A stretch of DNA of 64,000 nt from JASGDC01 sp047608145 (lineage in GTDB: Bacteria > Actinomycetota > Actinomycetes > Actinomycetales > Micrococcaceae), in NCBI GenBank assembly GCA_047608145.1, contig JASGDC010000033.1, positions 9,525 through 73,524 on the forward strand. The letters are read 5' to 3'. This document shows positions 36,803-45,840 of the stretch, in pieces. The position numbers and the translations under genes are program-made. How positions within the stretch are numbered: position 1 is the stretch's first letter; each line of letters opens with the position of its first letter. The notes under the pieces were generated by a model. It saw only the letters and a list, made by a program, of their open reading frames with translations. It was not told where the DNA came from and made no database searches.

Positions 36803-38896
36803 ATGAGTTTCGGTATTTACGTTGCAGCAGTTACCCCAACTGCAGGTCAATCACTAATCAGTCTAGGTGTCATGGACACTTTAAACACCCATTACAATAA
36901 AGTCGGGTTTTTCCGCCCAATTACTAGGTCAGATGACATAGAAGACGATCCAATGGTCCAGCTAACTCGTAATCAATATGATTTAGATAAAACTACTTCG
37001 CGTGCTGGTATGACTCGTGCTGAAGCTCGTGCTTTATTAGCTGATGGCAAAAAAGAAGACATCGATTCAAAAGCTGTAGAAATTATGTCTGAGCTTAGCA
37101 AAGAATGTGACATAGTAGTCGTCGAAGGTCTATCAAACAGCGAAGCAGGAGATTTCGAATTAAACCTTGAAATTGCTAAAAATCTTGGCACTCCAGTATT
37201 GATGGTTGTTGGTGCTGAGGATAATAAATCAGCTAAGGAAGTAGCTGAAGAAATTGAAGTAGCACGTAAAGAAATTACTGAAGCTAAAGTTCAGATGTTT
37301 GCGATGATTGTAAACCGTGCTAATCCTGATTTACTTGAAGATATTGCTGGCAAAGCACCACTTGGCGAGAAAAAACTACCAGTTTATGTGCTTCCAGAAC
37401 TTCCAGCAATTTCAAACCCAACTGTAGAAGCAGTTGCAAAAGAATTAGGCGCAGGAAGCGTCAGCGGTGATTTAAATCTTGACCGCGACATCAGCGAAGT
37501 TAAAGTTGCTGCAATGACCGTAGATAACTACCTTGATTTCTTAACTGAAGAATGTTTAGTCATTGTGCCAGGTGACCGTGGCGATATTATGGCTGCCACC
37601 CTTGCTGCTGCACAATCTACTGAGTTTCCTAGTCCATCAGGCATCTTGCTTTCTTACAACATGAAACCAAAAGGTAAAGTAAAAACTTTGATGGATAAAG
37701 CTCCATTCCCAATTATTTCAGCACCACAAGATACTTACCAGGCTGCACATCAAGTCGGGCAAGTATCCGGAAACTTCTTCAAAGGTCAAAATCGTAAGAT
37801 TGCTGCTGCACTTGGCGCTTGGGGATCACATGTTGATACTAAAGAATTAGCATCTCGTGTTGATATTCCACGTCCAGAGACAAAGACTCCACTACGTTTC
37901 TTGCATGAACTAATTGAACGTGCTCGTTCACAACGTCGTCATATTGTCCTTCCAGAAGGTAACGATGTAAGAATTTTGGAAGCTGCAGAAATTATCAAGC
38001 GTCGTGATATTTGTGCCCTAACTATCCTCGGCGACGAAGAAGCGGTACAGCAACTAGCTTCTTCAAAAGGTATAAATATTTCTGGTATTGATATTATTGA
38101 TCCTACTAAATCAGACCTTCTTGAAGGTTTCACGAAGGAATATGCGGAACTACGTGCTCATAAAGGTATCACTGAGGATCAGGCGCATGAACGCATGATG
38201 GATGGTGCTTACTTCGGTACTATGATGGTTTACAAAGGCATGGTAGATGGTATGGTATCTGGCGCGGCTAATACTACAGCCCACACTATCCGTCCAGCAC
38301 TTGAATTCGTTAAGACTGCACCAGGTGTGAAAGTAGTTTCTTCAGTATTCTTCATGCTGTTAGAAGATCGTGTTTTGGTATACGGTGACTGTGCAGTAAA
38401 CCCTAATCCTAACTCAGAACAACTTGCTGACATCGCTCAAGCTTCTGCAGAAACAGCAGCAATGTTTGACGTAGATCCACGAGTAGCAATGCTTTCGTAC
38501 TCTACTGGCACATCAGGTGCTGGTGAAGATGTGGAACGCGTACGTGTTGCTACTGAAATCGTTAAAGAAAAGCGCCCAGACTTGTTAATTGAAGGTCCGA
38601 TTCAGTATGATGCTGCATCTGATGTGTCAATTGCAAAGTCTAAACTTCCAAATTCACAAGTTGCAGGTAAAGCTACAGTATTTATCTTCCCTGATTTAAA
38701 CACTGGTAACAATACATACAAAGCTGTACAGCAATCAGCTGGTGCGGTAGCCGTAGGTCCGGTACTTCAGGGGCTAAAGAAGCCAGTAAACGACTTATCT
38801 CGTGGCTGTACTGTAGAAGACATCGTAAATACAGTAGCTATCACTGCTATCCAAGGTCAAGACACAAAAACTACCGCTAAAGAAAGTACTAAATAA
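36803..38896 (+). CDS. pta: Phosphate acetyltransferase
   Basis: A 697-residue two-domain Pta. Residues 1-340 form the BioD-like and DRTGG regulatory part (GIYVAAVTPTAGQS start). Residues from about 365 form the catalytic PTA_PTB domain, beginning FLHELIERARSQRRHIVLPE and containing DGMVSGAANTTAHTIRPAL and STGTSGAGEDVERV. It converts acetyl-CoA and phosphate to acetyl phosphate, reversibly. TAGGAGAGAAAATAA gives a strong ribosome site before the ATG. The stop overlaps ackA in TAATG, so the pair is coupled. Confidence 0.96.
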   Translation: MSFGIYVAAVTPTAGQSLISLGVMDTLNTHYNKVGFFRPITRSDDIEDDPMVQLTRNQYDLDKTTSRAGMTRAEARALLADGKKEDIDSKAVEIMSELSKECDIVVVEGLSNSEAGDFELNLEIAKNLGTPVLMVVGAEDNKSAKEVAEEIEVARKEITEAKVQMFAMIVNRANPDLLEDIAGKAPLGEKKLPVYVLPELPAISNPTVEAVAKELGAGSVSGDLNLDRDISEVKVAAMTVDNYLDFLTEECLVIVPGDRGDIMAATLAAAQSTEFPSPSGILLSYNMKPKGKVKTLMDKAPFPIISAPQDTYQAAHQVGQVSGNFFKGQNRKIAAALGAWGSHVDTKELASRVDIPRPETKTPLRFLHELIERARSQRRHIVLPEGNDVRILEAAEIIKRRDICALTILGDEEAVQQLASSKGINISGIDIIDPTKSDLLEGFTKEYAELRAHKGITEDQAHERMMDGAYFGTMMVYKGMVDGMVSGAANTTAHTIRPALEFVKTAPGVKVVSSVFFMLLEDRVLVYGDCAVNPNPNSEQLADIAQASAETAAMFDVDPRVAMLSYSTGTSGAGEDVERVRVATEIVKEKRPDLLIEGPIQYDAASDVSIAKSKLPNSQVAGKATVFIFPDLNTGNNTYKAVQQSAGAVAVGPVLQGLKKPVNDLSRGCTVEDIVNTVAITAIQGQDTKTTAKESTK

Positions 38897-40080
38897 TGAT
38901 AATGCTAGTTATTAACTCAGGGTCTTCTTCACTTAAGTACCAGGTTCGTGACACCAGTAAGGACGCAAAAACTCCAGTAATTACTGAGGGGATTGCAGAA
39001 CGTATTGGAATTGAGGGTGGCAGCTATACTCACGAAGACCACCTAGATGGCACCCAAAATGAAGTAACCGTAGATTTGCCAGACCATGCAGTAGCATTCG
39101 ATTTAGTTTACAAAGAGATTGAAAAAACTCTTGGCGGTATCGAAATTGAAGGTGTGGGACACCGCGTAGTCCAAGGCGGTGAAATTTTCGACAAACCAGT
39201 ATTACTTGATGAGAAAACTATTGACAAGATTGATTCACTTAGTCCACTAGCACCTTTGCATAACCCTGCGAATGTGCTTGGGATGCGTATCATTTCGAAA
39301 AAATTCCCTAAAATGCCACAAGTAGCAGTATTTGATACGGCTTTCCACACTACACTACCTGATTATGCTTATCGTTATGCTTTGCCAAACGAAATGTATG
39401 AAAAACACGGTATCCGTCGCTTCGGTGCTCATGGTACTAGCCATGACTACGTTTCAAAGCAAGCCGCTAACCACTTGAAAGTCGATGACAAAGACTTTGA
39501 TGGCGTAATCGCACACATCGGTAACGGTGCTTCACTAACTGCTATTAAAGGCGGTGAAAGTGTAGATACTTCAATGGGTTTCACGCCACTTGCTGGCCTA
39601 GTGATGGGTACCCGTACTGGTGATATCGATCCAAGCATTTTAGTATTCCTAGGCCGCAAAGGCTATACTCCTGATCAACTAGATGATTTACTAAACAAAA
39701 AGTCTGGCTATCTAGGTCTTAGCGGTGAATCTGATATGCGTTCACTCGTAGAAAAAATGGAAGCTGGCGACAAAGACGCCAAGCTAGCCTTTGAAATTGG
39801 CACCTACAATCTTGCGAAATTTATCGGCAGTTATCATGTAGCTGTTGGTGGTATGAAAGCTCTAGTTTTCACTGCTGGCATTGGAGAAAACTCAGCGCCT
39901 TTCAGAGCAAGCACTGTAGAAAAACTAAGTGCTCTTGGTCTTAAGATCGATGAGAAGAAGAACGATGAGCACAGCAAAGAAATTCGTGATATTTCAACTG
40001 AAGACAGTGCTATTCCAGTTCTAATCATCCCAACGAACGAGGAACTAGCTATTGCTCAAGCTGTTGAAACAACTGTTTAG
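38896..40080 (+). CDS. ackA: Acetate kinase
   Basis: A 394-residue acetate kinase. Motifs: LVINSGSSSLKYQ, GVGHRVVQGGEIF with the catalytic Arg, VAVFDTAFHTTLP, RRFGAHGTSHDYVS, HIGNGASLTA and FTAGIGENSA. It transfers the acetyl-phosphate phosphoryl group to ADP, giving ATP and acetate, and works in reverse for acetate use. The first ATG overlaps pta by one base; a second ATG two codons later (38902) gives the more usual MLVINSG start. Translation coupling favours either. Confidence 0.97.
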   Translation: MIMLVINSGSSSLKYQVRDTSKDAKTPVITEGIAERIGIEGGSYTHEDHLDGTQNEVTVDLPDHAVAFDLVYKEIEKTLGGIEIEGVGHRVVQGGEIFDKPVLLDEKTIDKIDSLSPLAPLHNPANVLGMRIISKKFPKMPQVAVFDTAFHTTLPDYAYRYALPNEMYEKHGIRRFGAHGTSHDYVSKQAANHLKVDDKDFDGVIAHIGNGASLTAIKGGESVDTSMGFTPLAGLVMGTRTGDIDPSILVFLGRKGYTPDQLDDLLNKKSGYLGLSGESDMRSLVEKMEAGDKDAKLAFEIGTYNLAKFIGSYHVAVGGMKALVFTAGIGENSAPFRASTVEKLSALGLKIDEKKNDEHSKEIRDISTEDSAIPVLIIPTNEELAIAQAVETTV

Positions 40081-40095
40081 TACTTAAACTTAAAC

Positions 40096-40132
40096 AAAAA
40101 TAGTGGCTACTTTAAAGTAGCCACTATTTTTT
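40096..40132. terminator. Bidirectional terminator between ackA and the GDPD gene
   Basis: AAAATAGTGGCTACTTTAAAG with GTAGCCACTATTTTTT forms a 13-bp perfect stem with a TTTAAA centre and A/T runs on both sides. It lies between convergent ackA and the glycerophosphodiesterase gene. Confidence 0.88.
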
Positions 40133-40155
40133 ATACATGTTACAGACACAAATAG

Positions 40156-41037
40156 TTACTGCTCTAATAACTTTCGTATTTCAACTGGACGGTCAGTAAT
40201 AATGTATTCAAAGTATTCAAGACCAATCTCAGTCAAACCCTGCAATTGTTCTTCAGTGTTTACCGTGAAACAACGGAATTTAATGCCTTCTTTAGCTAGT
40301 TTTTCCACATCTGTTTTATAGTCAACTGAAAAACGAGTGCCTATCCCAACGCAACCTAACTGCTGCATAACCTGGAGCGCACCATCGATAAGTTTCTGCT
40401 TATTTTCTTCCGTACGTTCTACACCTGGTGGAAATTCTTCAAAGTCATAATTGTCGATTAACTGTACTGACTCAGTTTTAGGAAACTGTTTGTGTAGATA
40501 TAGTACAGAATCTGACATAAAGCTCATAAACTCGACTCGTTCATCAAGTTCTCCGGCTGAGTTTACCATGCCTTTTTCGTTAAAAAGCTCTACCAAAGCT
40601 TTCTCTACAGCATAGTCATTAGGTTCAGCTGCATCTTTAGTCTCAATAATTATGCCGATTTTACGATCAGCATTGTAAGCAATCTCTATTAACTCTGCCA
40701 AGGTAATGATATGGGTAATATCTGAATTTGTAATACCAGTCTTTTTAGTAAATTCTGGATCAGCTTTACCTTGCAATGGCTCCTCATGCTTAGAGAAATC
40801 AAACTCTTTTAGTTCCGCTACTGTGTAATCTGAAATATTTCCAGTTAAACCTGTAACTCGTTTTAGCTCATTATCATGGACACAAACAAGCTGCTTGTCT
40901 TTAGTTAACCGCACATCACATTCTAGTGCATCAGCACCTTTTGCAATCCCAGCAAGATAAGCTGCTTTAGTTTGTTCCGGATATTCATAACTTGCACCAC
41001 GATGAGCAATAATTTTTGGCGCTGATTTATCTAGCAT
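40156..41037 (-). CDS. Glycerophosphodiester phosphodiesterase
   Basis: A 293-residue TIM-barrel GDPD with the family motifs IIAHRGASYEYPEQTKAAY, GADALECDVRLTKD, CVHDNELKRVTG, IIIETKDA and a C-terminal FRCFTVNTEEQL. It hydrolyses glycerophosphodiesters to glycerol 3-phosphate and an alcohol. No signal peptide is present, so it appears cytoplasmic (UgpQ-like rather than GlpQ). Single gene between the ackA terminator and a divergent DUF445 gene. Confidence 0.93.
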   Translation of the reverse strand: MLDKSAPKIIAHRGASYEYPEQTKAAYLAGIAKGADALECDVRLTKDKQLVCVHDNELKRVTGLTGNISDYTVAELKEFDFSKHEEPLQGKADPEFTKKTGITNSDITHIITLAELIEIAYNADRKIGIIIETKDAAEPNDYAVEKALVELFNEKGMVNSAGELDERVEFMSFMSDSVLYLHKQFPKTESVQLIDNYDFEEFPPGVERTEENKQKLIDGALQVMQQLGCVGIGTRFSVDYKTDVEKLAKEGIKFRCFTVNTEEQLQGLTEIGLEYFEYIITDRPVEIRKLLEQ

Positions 41038-41157
41038 TTAACCACCTATTATTTAATATAAATTATCTACTAAAAATTTTAACAAAATCATAAATAATTA
41101 AGGCTTACCTAGTCATAATTCAGGAAAAAATCATTTTTTCAGTGCAAACTAGAAAAT

Positions 41158-42474
41158 ATGAGTGAAAAGTCAGCAGATAATTCAACAGCTATTAATGAAA
41201 AAACTGAAAAGCCAAAATCACCACCAGTAAATGAAGTTAGGCAATTAGAGCAAAAAGCAGCATTAAATAAAATGCGTAAAATTGCTGGCGCCTTATTAAT
41301 CTTCATGGCTATAGTTTTTGTTATCTCATTTTCCTTACAAGAGAAATATACTTGGCTAGTCTATGTTCGTGCAGCTGCCGAAGGTGGCATGGTAGGTGGG
41401 CTTGCTGACTGGTTCGCAGTCACTGCTCTATTTAGATACCCAATGGGACTAAAAATTCCACATACTGCAATTATCCCTAACAAGAAGGATGATATCGGCA
41501 AGAATTTAACTAACTTTGTCGAAGATAACTTCCTTTCAGAGGAAGTAGTACTAGGCTATCTAAAGAAGTTTTCAATTTCTGAAAAAGTCGGAGACTACGT
41601 AGCTACTCCGGAAAATGCAGAAAAACTTACTGACCAAATTGCTGATGGCGCACGTGGAATGATGAACGTCCTCAAAGATGATGAAGTGCAAGATATTCTA
41701 GCTGACTTGTTAAAACGTCATGTACTGGATCCTGAATGGGGGCCATATATTGGAAAACTTGGCACCAAAATTGTGGCAGATAGACACCACGATAAACTAG
41801 TCGATATCTTATTTGAACGTGCTTATGATTGGGCTTTGAATAACAAAGCAGTGGTTGAAAACGTAGTTGAAGATCGTAGCCCTACCTGGGTACCGGGGTT
41901 CGTAGATAACATTGTAGGAGAAAAAGTTCATAAAGAACTTGTGGCATTTATTAAAGCCGTGAGGGATGACCAGTTCCATGATGTTCGCATGGCAATTGAT
42001 CGCTACTTGATTGACTTAACTCAGGATTTGCAGCACGATCCAGATACTATTCATAAGGTCGAAAATCTTAAGAAAAACGTCATGAACGATGATCAACTAC
42101 GTGATTTTGCTGGTGGTGGTTGGGATACTATCAAGAATGCTTTGCTTGCAGAATTTGATGATAAGAAGGGTATGCTACGCCAAAAGATAACTAAAACCAT
42201 TCTTGATTTGGGTCATAACATGCAAACAAATGCCGAATGGCAAAGCAAAATTGATAATTGGGTGCGTTATGCAGCAGTTAGTATTATCAAGAATTACCGT
42301 CACGATATTGCTGGGGTAATTGAAACTACGGTAAAAGAATGGGATGCAGACGATACTAGCGAAAAGATCGAAATTGCTGTTGGTAAAGATCTACAGTTCA
42401 TTAGGATTAACGGTACTGTAGTGGGTTCACTAGCTGGGCTAATAATTACCTTTATTGCGTACCAAATACTATAG
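41158..42474 (+). CDS. DUF445 family membrane protein
   Basis: A 438-residue protein. A charged N-terminal tail of about 40 residues precedes a membrane helix (LLIFMAIVFVISFSL), then the DUF445 signature VRAAAEGGMVGGLADWFAVTALFRYP near residues 71-96, here as GGMVGGLADWFAVTALF, and HTAIIPNKKDDIG. A long charged helical domain follows, and a final helix VVGSLAGLIITFIAY anchors the C-terminus. The family (YheB/YjiN-like) has no settled function. It is convergent with the acyltransferase gene, 3 bases away. Confidence 0.88.
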   Translation: MSEKSADNSTAINEKTEKPKSPPVNEVRQLEQKAALNKMRKIAGALLIFMAIVFVISFSLQEKYTWLVYVRAAAEGGMVGGLADWFAVTALFRYPMGLKIPHTAIIPNKKDDIGKNLTNFVEDNFLSEEVVLGYLKKFSISEKVGDYVATPENAEKLTDQIADGARGMMNVLKDDEVQDILADLLKRHVLDPEWGPYIGKLGTKIVADRHHDKLVDILFERAYDWALNNKAVVENVVEDRSPTWVPGFVDNIVGEKVHKELVAFIKAVRDDQFHDVRMAIDRYLIDLTQDLQHDPDTIHKVENLKKNVMNDDQLRDFAGGGWDTIKNALLAEFDDKKGMLRQKITKTILDLGHNMQTNAEWQSKIDNWVRYAAVSIIKNYRHDIAGVIETTVKEWDADDTSEKIEIAVGKDLQFIRINGTVVGSLAGLIITFIAYQIL

Positions 42475-42477
42475 GAG

Positions 42478-44283
42478 TTAATTAGTAGCTCGTTTACGTT
42501 CGCTAAGTGTTTTAAAAGCCTTTTTAATAGTATCTATATAATGAGCAGTACCTTCTTGATTTGGGTGAAAACCAGAAGAGTCTAACCATTGATTATTAGC
42601 TTTTGCTTGGGATGCCCAATCAGCAACAATAACGTTGTTATGTCTTTTTGCAACGTTATTATAAATTCCAACATATTCTGCACATGTTTGTGCTTTAGGT
42701 TTATTTTTATTGGCAATAGCATAACAATTTACCAGTACAACTTCGTGATTTGGCCCGATACGGTTTAACAAATCATCAAGATAGGCTCCATTAGGTAACC
42801 CCATATTAGTCCCAGCCACAATAAGTACAGCTGGACGTAGAGTATCACTTGCTATTTGTTCATCAATAACTGTTGAAGTTTCTGGCCATGCCCTCCCAAT
42901 TTTTGCATCTAGGGCTACACCAGGGAATTCGCTTACTAAATCTGGTTTACTAATTACAAGCATTGAATCACCAATTGCACTTAACTGTTCACCTTTGGGA
43001 TAGAACCAAGTATCTCCCTGTGGTAATTCCATGCTGGCTGCTCCCTTAGTTGATTTTACCTGTTGCTGCATCGCAGCTTCAATCCTAATCTGCCCTTTTG
43101 TCTTAGTAGGAGCAATAAATAACGCAGTAATTGTTAATCCTAAACAAAGCACCCAAACTGTACCAATTACAAAAGCAGAACGAGTAAATCTAGAAACTTG
43201 GTGGAAATATAAAGCTAAAGTACGCCGCAAACCACTACGCAAGATTGGAGCTTCAATAAAACTATAGGAGACTTCAGCACATAAGAAAGCAATAATTAAT
43301 ACAATAAACGGCAAGATATATGAGAAATATTTATCAGCATTTAACTGCATGCTTAGTTGTTCTAAAATCACAAAAATTGGCCAATGCCATAGATAAAGTG
43401 AATAAGAACGAGTACCAATCAAAACAAAAGGATAGGTACTCAATAGTTTTTGCAGGGGGCCAGTTTCTGTTAAGAAAGTAGCAAGCAATAATGCAGTTAG
43501 GACACTCACTAATAAAAACCCGTAATGGTAAGTATTGGCGTTATTGTAATCAAATTTAAAAAACGAAATTATAATACCAAATAACGATAAAACACCAATC
43601 GGAACCTTAACTTTACGCCAAACCTCGTTATAAAACATAAAAGGTTTATTGACATATATATAAGCTAATATCGCACCAATATAAATACCGAATGTGTGTG
43701 TATCAGTTCCATAATATACTCTGCTAGCATCATTTGGGTTATATAAAATATTCATCAACAGATAACTACCTGTTGCAATTAAAATTGAGATAAATAAACT
43801 TGCACGGAAGTTAATAGCCAATAAAAAAGCAATGGTTATCGGCCAAAGAATATAAAATTGCTCTTCTACTCCAAGCGACCATAAGTTTTGTAACAAAGCA
43901 GGCTGATCATTATTGAAATAGTTGGTACCGCTAGCAATTTCCACCCAGTTTGAGGAAAAAGTAATAGCTCCAAGTACTTGCCTGCGCAACTGCACAATTA
44001 AGTCTGTATTCACCAACATGGCAAAACCACAGACAAAAATTAACATTGTATATAAAGCTGGCAAAATCCTACGGGCACGTTTAACCCAGAACTGTTTTAA
44101 ATTAATAGCCCCTTTTTTTACTACTTGATCTAAAAGGATTTTCGTAATTAAGAATCCACTAATTACAAAGAAAACATCTACGCCCAAAAAACCACTTGGC
44201 ACCCAAGATTCATTGAGGTGGTAAAAAATTACAGCCAAGACGGCAATTGCGCGCAAGCCGTCAATACCTTGGATTCTTTTCAT
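42478..44283 (-). CDS. Membrane O-acyltransferase (OafA type) with C-terminal SGNH domain
   Basis: A 601-residue two-domain protein. The membrane acyltransferase-3 domain starts GIDGLRAIAVLAVIFYHLNE, with the catalytic His in FYH near residue 22, GFLGVDVFFVISGFLITKIL and SLGVEEQFYILWP. About ten helices follow. After residue 390 an exterior SGNH-like domain has AIGDSMLVIS (block I, GDS), VIVAGTNMG and GFHPNQEGTAHYID (block V, with D/H pair pattern HPNQEG). Such proteins O-acetylate peptidoglycan or surface glycans using cytosolic acyl donors. The target here is likely the envelope glycan, by inference. Confidence 0.9.
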   Translation of the reverse strand: MKRIQGIDGLRAIAVLAVIFYHLNESWVPSGFLGVDVFFVISGFLITKILLDQVVKKGAINLKQFWVKRARRILPALYTMLIFVCGFAMLVNTDLIVQLRRQVLGAITFSSNWVEIASGTNYFNNDQPALLQNLWSLGVEEQFYILWPITIAFLLAINFRASLFISILIATGSYLLMNILYNPNDASRVYYGTDTHTFGIYIGAILAYIYVNKPFMFYNEVWRKVKVPIGVLSLFGIIISFFKFDYNNANTYHYGFLLVSVLTALLLATFLTETGPLQKLLSTYPFVLIGTRSYSLYLWHWPIFVILEQLSMQLNADKYFSYILPFIVLIIAFLCAEVSYSFIEAPILRSGLRRTLALYFHQVSRFTRSAFVIGTVWVLCLGLTITALFIAPTKTKGQIRIEAAMQQQVKSTKGAASMELPQGDTWFYPKGEQLSAIGDSMLVISKPDLVSEFPGVALDAKIGRAWPETSTVIDEQIASDTLRPAVLIVAGTNMGLPNGAYLDDLLNRIGPNHEVVLVNCYAIANKNKPKAQTCAEYVGIYNNVAKRHNNVIVADWASQAKANNQWLDSSGFHPNQEGTAHYIDTIKKAFKTLSERKRATN

Positions 44284-44319
44284 GCCACCTCTTTCTTAAA
44301 CATTCTACAATACGAATTA

Positions 44320-44347
44320 TTGACACCGTTGACTTGGGTGTTAAAAT
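44320..44347 (+). promoter_or_regulatory. Sigma-70-type promoter of the first APC permease
   Basis: TTGACA at 44320-44325 and TAAAAT at 44342-44347 are separated by 16 bases. The leader that follows is about 48 bases and ends in AAGGAGAAAA before the ATG at 44402. It is the cleanest consensus match among intergenic regions in the window. Confidence 0.6.
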
Positions 44348-44401
44348 GTTCAGAAACCAAAATGCAGTTGACCAGTTTTGTAGTTAATTTTAAGGAGAAA
44401 A

Positions 44402-45739
44402 ATGGCATCTGAGCCCAATGCAAGTCAAGATGGACTAAAACGTACTTTGACTTTCTTTCCAGCATTATCGACTGTCATGGGAACAGTTATTGGCGCTGGC
44501 GTTTTCTTTAAAGCTGCTAGTGTAGCTGAAACGACTGGCACTACTAGCTTACACATGCTTGTTTGGCTTTTGGCTGGCTTAATTACCATTGCAGCTGGTT
44601 TAACTGCAGCAGAACTTGCAGCAGCAATTCCAGAAACTGGTGGCATGCTGCGTTATATTGAACGTGCTTATGGTAAGTTTGCCAGTTTCTTATTAGGTTG
44701 GGCTCAAGTAATTATCTACTTCCCAGCTAATGTTGCTGCACTAGCAATTATTTTTGGTACCCAATTTAAAAACTTATTCGGTCTTTCTACTGCGGTAGTC
44801 GTTCCAGTTGCTATTATTGCAGCTCTGACAATCATGGGCATTAATGCTCTTGGTTCCAAAACTGCTGGAACCTTCCAATCAATCGCTTTAGTGGCGAAAC
44901 TGATTCCCTTAGCACTAATTGTAATCTTTGGCTTATTCAGCAATGCATCAGTGCAAGTTAGCCTATTTCCAGTACAGGCAGGAGTCAATACTGGTGGTAT
45001 TGCTACTGCTTTAGGAGCTGGATTGTTAGCTGCAATGTTTGCTTATGACGGCTGGATTCATGTAGGAAATATTGCTGGCGAACTAAAAAATCCTAAACGT
45101 GACTTATCTCGAGCTATTGGTTTTGGATTAGTTGGAGTAATGGTAGTTTATCTACTAGTTAACTGGGTTTATTTGCGTACTTTACCTATAGAACATATCT
45201 CTGGAAATGAAAATGCCGCTATGCAAGTAGCACAGCAAATATTTGGTGATTTGGGTGGTAAGTTAGTTACCATCGGTATCTTGATTTCGGTATATGGTGC
45301 TATCAATGGATACTCCATGACTGGAATGCGCTTACCGTACACCATGGCACTTAAGAATGAACTGCCATTTTCTAAGTATCTTGTTAAGTTAAATCGCAAT
45401 CATGCACCTTATGCATCAGGCACATTACAGTTAGCAATAGCTATCATAATGATGCTGCTAGGTGGCTTTGATACTTTAACCAATATGCTGGTATTTGTAA
45501 TTTGGATTTTCTATGTTCTAGTGTTTATCGCAGTATTTATCTTACGTAAGAAAGAACCAGGGTTAGAACGACCATACAAAGTACCTCTGTACCCAGTGTT
45601 GCCAACAGTTGCAATCCTTGGCGGGGTATTCATTGTCGTGATGACTTTAATCACACAATTCCAGCTAGCTATGATTGGAATTTTCCTTACAGCTCTAGGT
45701 ATTCCGCTATATTTATACATGCAGAAAAAACAGTCATAA
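44402..45739 (+). CDS. APC-family amino acid permease (copy 1)
   Basis: A 445-residue, 12-helix transporter. The unwound first helix has the APC signature VMGTVIGAGVFFKA near residues 20-33, followed by WLLAGLITIAAGLTAAELAAAIPETGG and later FAYDGWIHVGNIAGELKNPKRDL. This fits LAT/SteT-like members that move neutral amino acids by exchange. Substrate unknown. Strong AAGGAGAAAA ribosome site. Copy 2 starts 101 bases downstream, and the two share long stretches. Confidence 0.9.
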   Translation: MASEPNASQDGLKRTLTFFPALSTVMGTVIGAGVFFKAASVAETTGTTSLHMLVWLLAGLITIAAGLTAAELAAAIPETGGMLRYIERAYGKFASFLLGWAQVIIYFPANVAALAIIFGTQFKNLFGLSTAVVVPVAIIAALTIMGINALGSKTAGTFQSIALVAKLIPLALIVIFGLFSNASVQVSLFPVQAGVNTGGIATALGAGLLAAMFAYDGWIHVGNIAGELKNPKRDLSRAIGFGLVGVMVVYLLVNWVYLRTLPIEHISGNENAAMQVAQQIFGDLGGKLVTIGILISVYGAINGYSMTGMRLPYTMALKNELPFSKYLVKLNRNHAPYASGTLQLAIAIIMMLLGGFDTLTNMLVFVIWIFYVLVFIAVFILRKKEPGLERPYKVPLYPVLPTVAILGGVFIVVMTLITQFQLAMIGIFLTALGIPLYLYMQKKQS

Positions 45740-45796
45740 AATAGGCATAAATCCCTATACGCAAGTTAATGTTGTGTGCTAGAATTTTCAGCAACT

Positions 45797-45817
45797 GAAG
45801 TGCTGAAAAAGCACTTC
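45797..45817 (+). promoter_or_regulatory. Leader hairpin between the two APC permease genes
   Basis: GAAGTGC (45797-45803) pairs exactly with GCACTTC (45811-45817) around a TGAAAAA loop. It ends 23 bases before the ATG of copy 2 and leaves the ribosome site TAGGAGAAAA exposed. It is not followed by a T tract, so it is not a classic terminator. A TAGAAT that could be a -10 box lies about 15 bases upstream. Confidence 0.4.
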
Positions 45818-45840
45818 ATTATTAATATATAGGAGAAAAA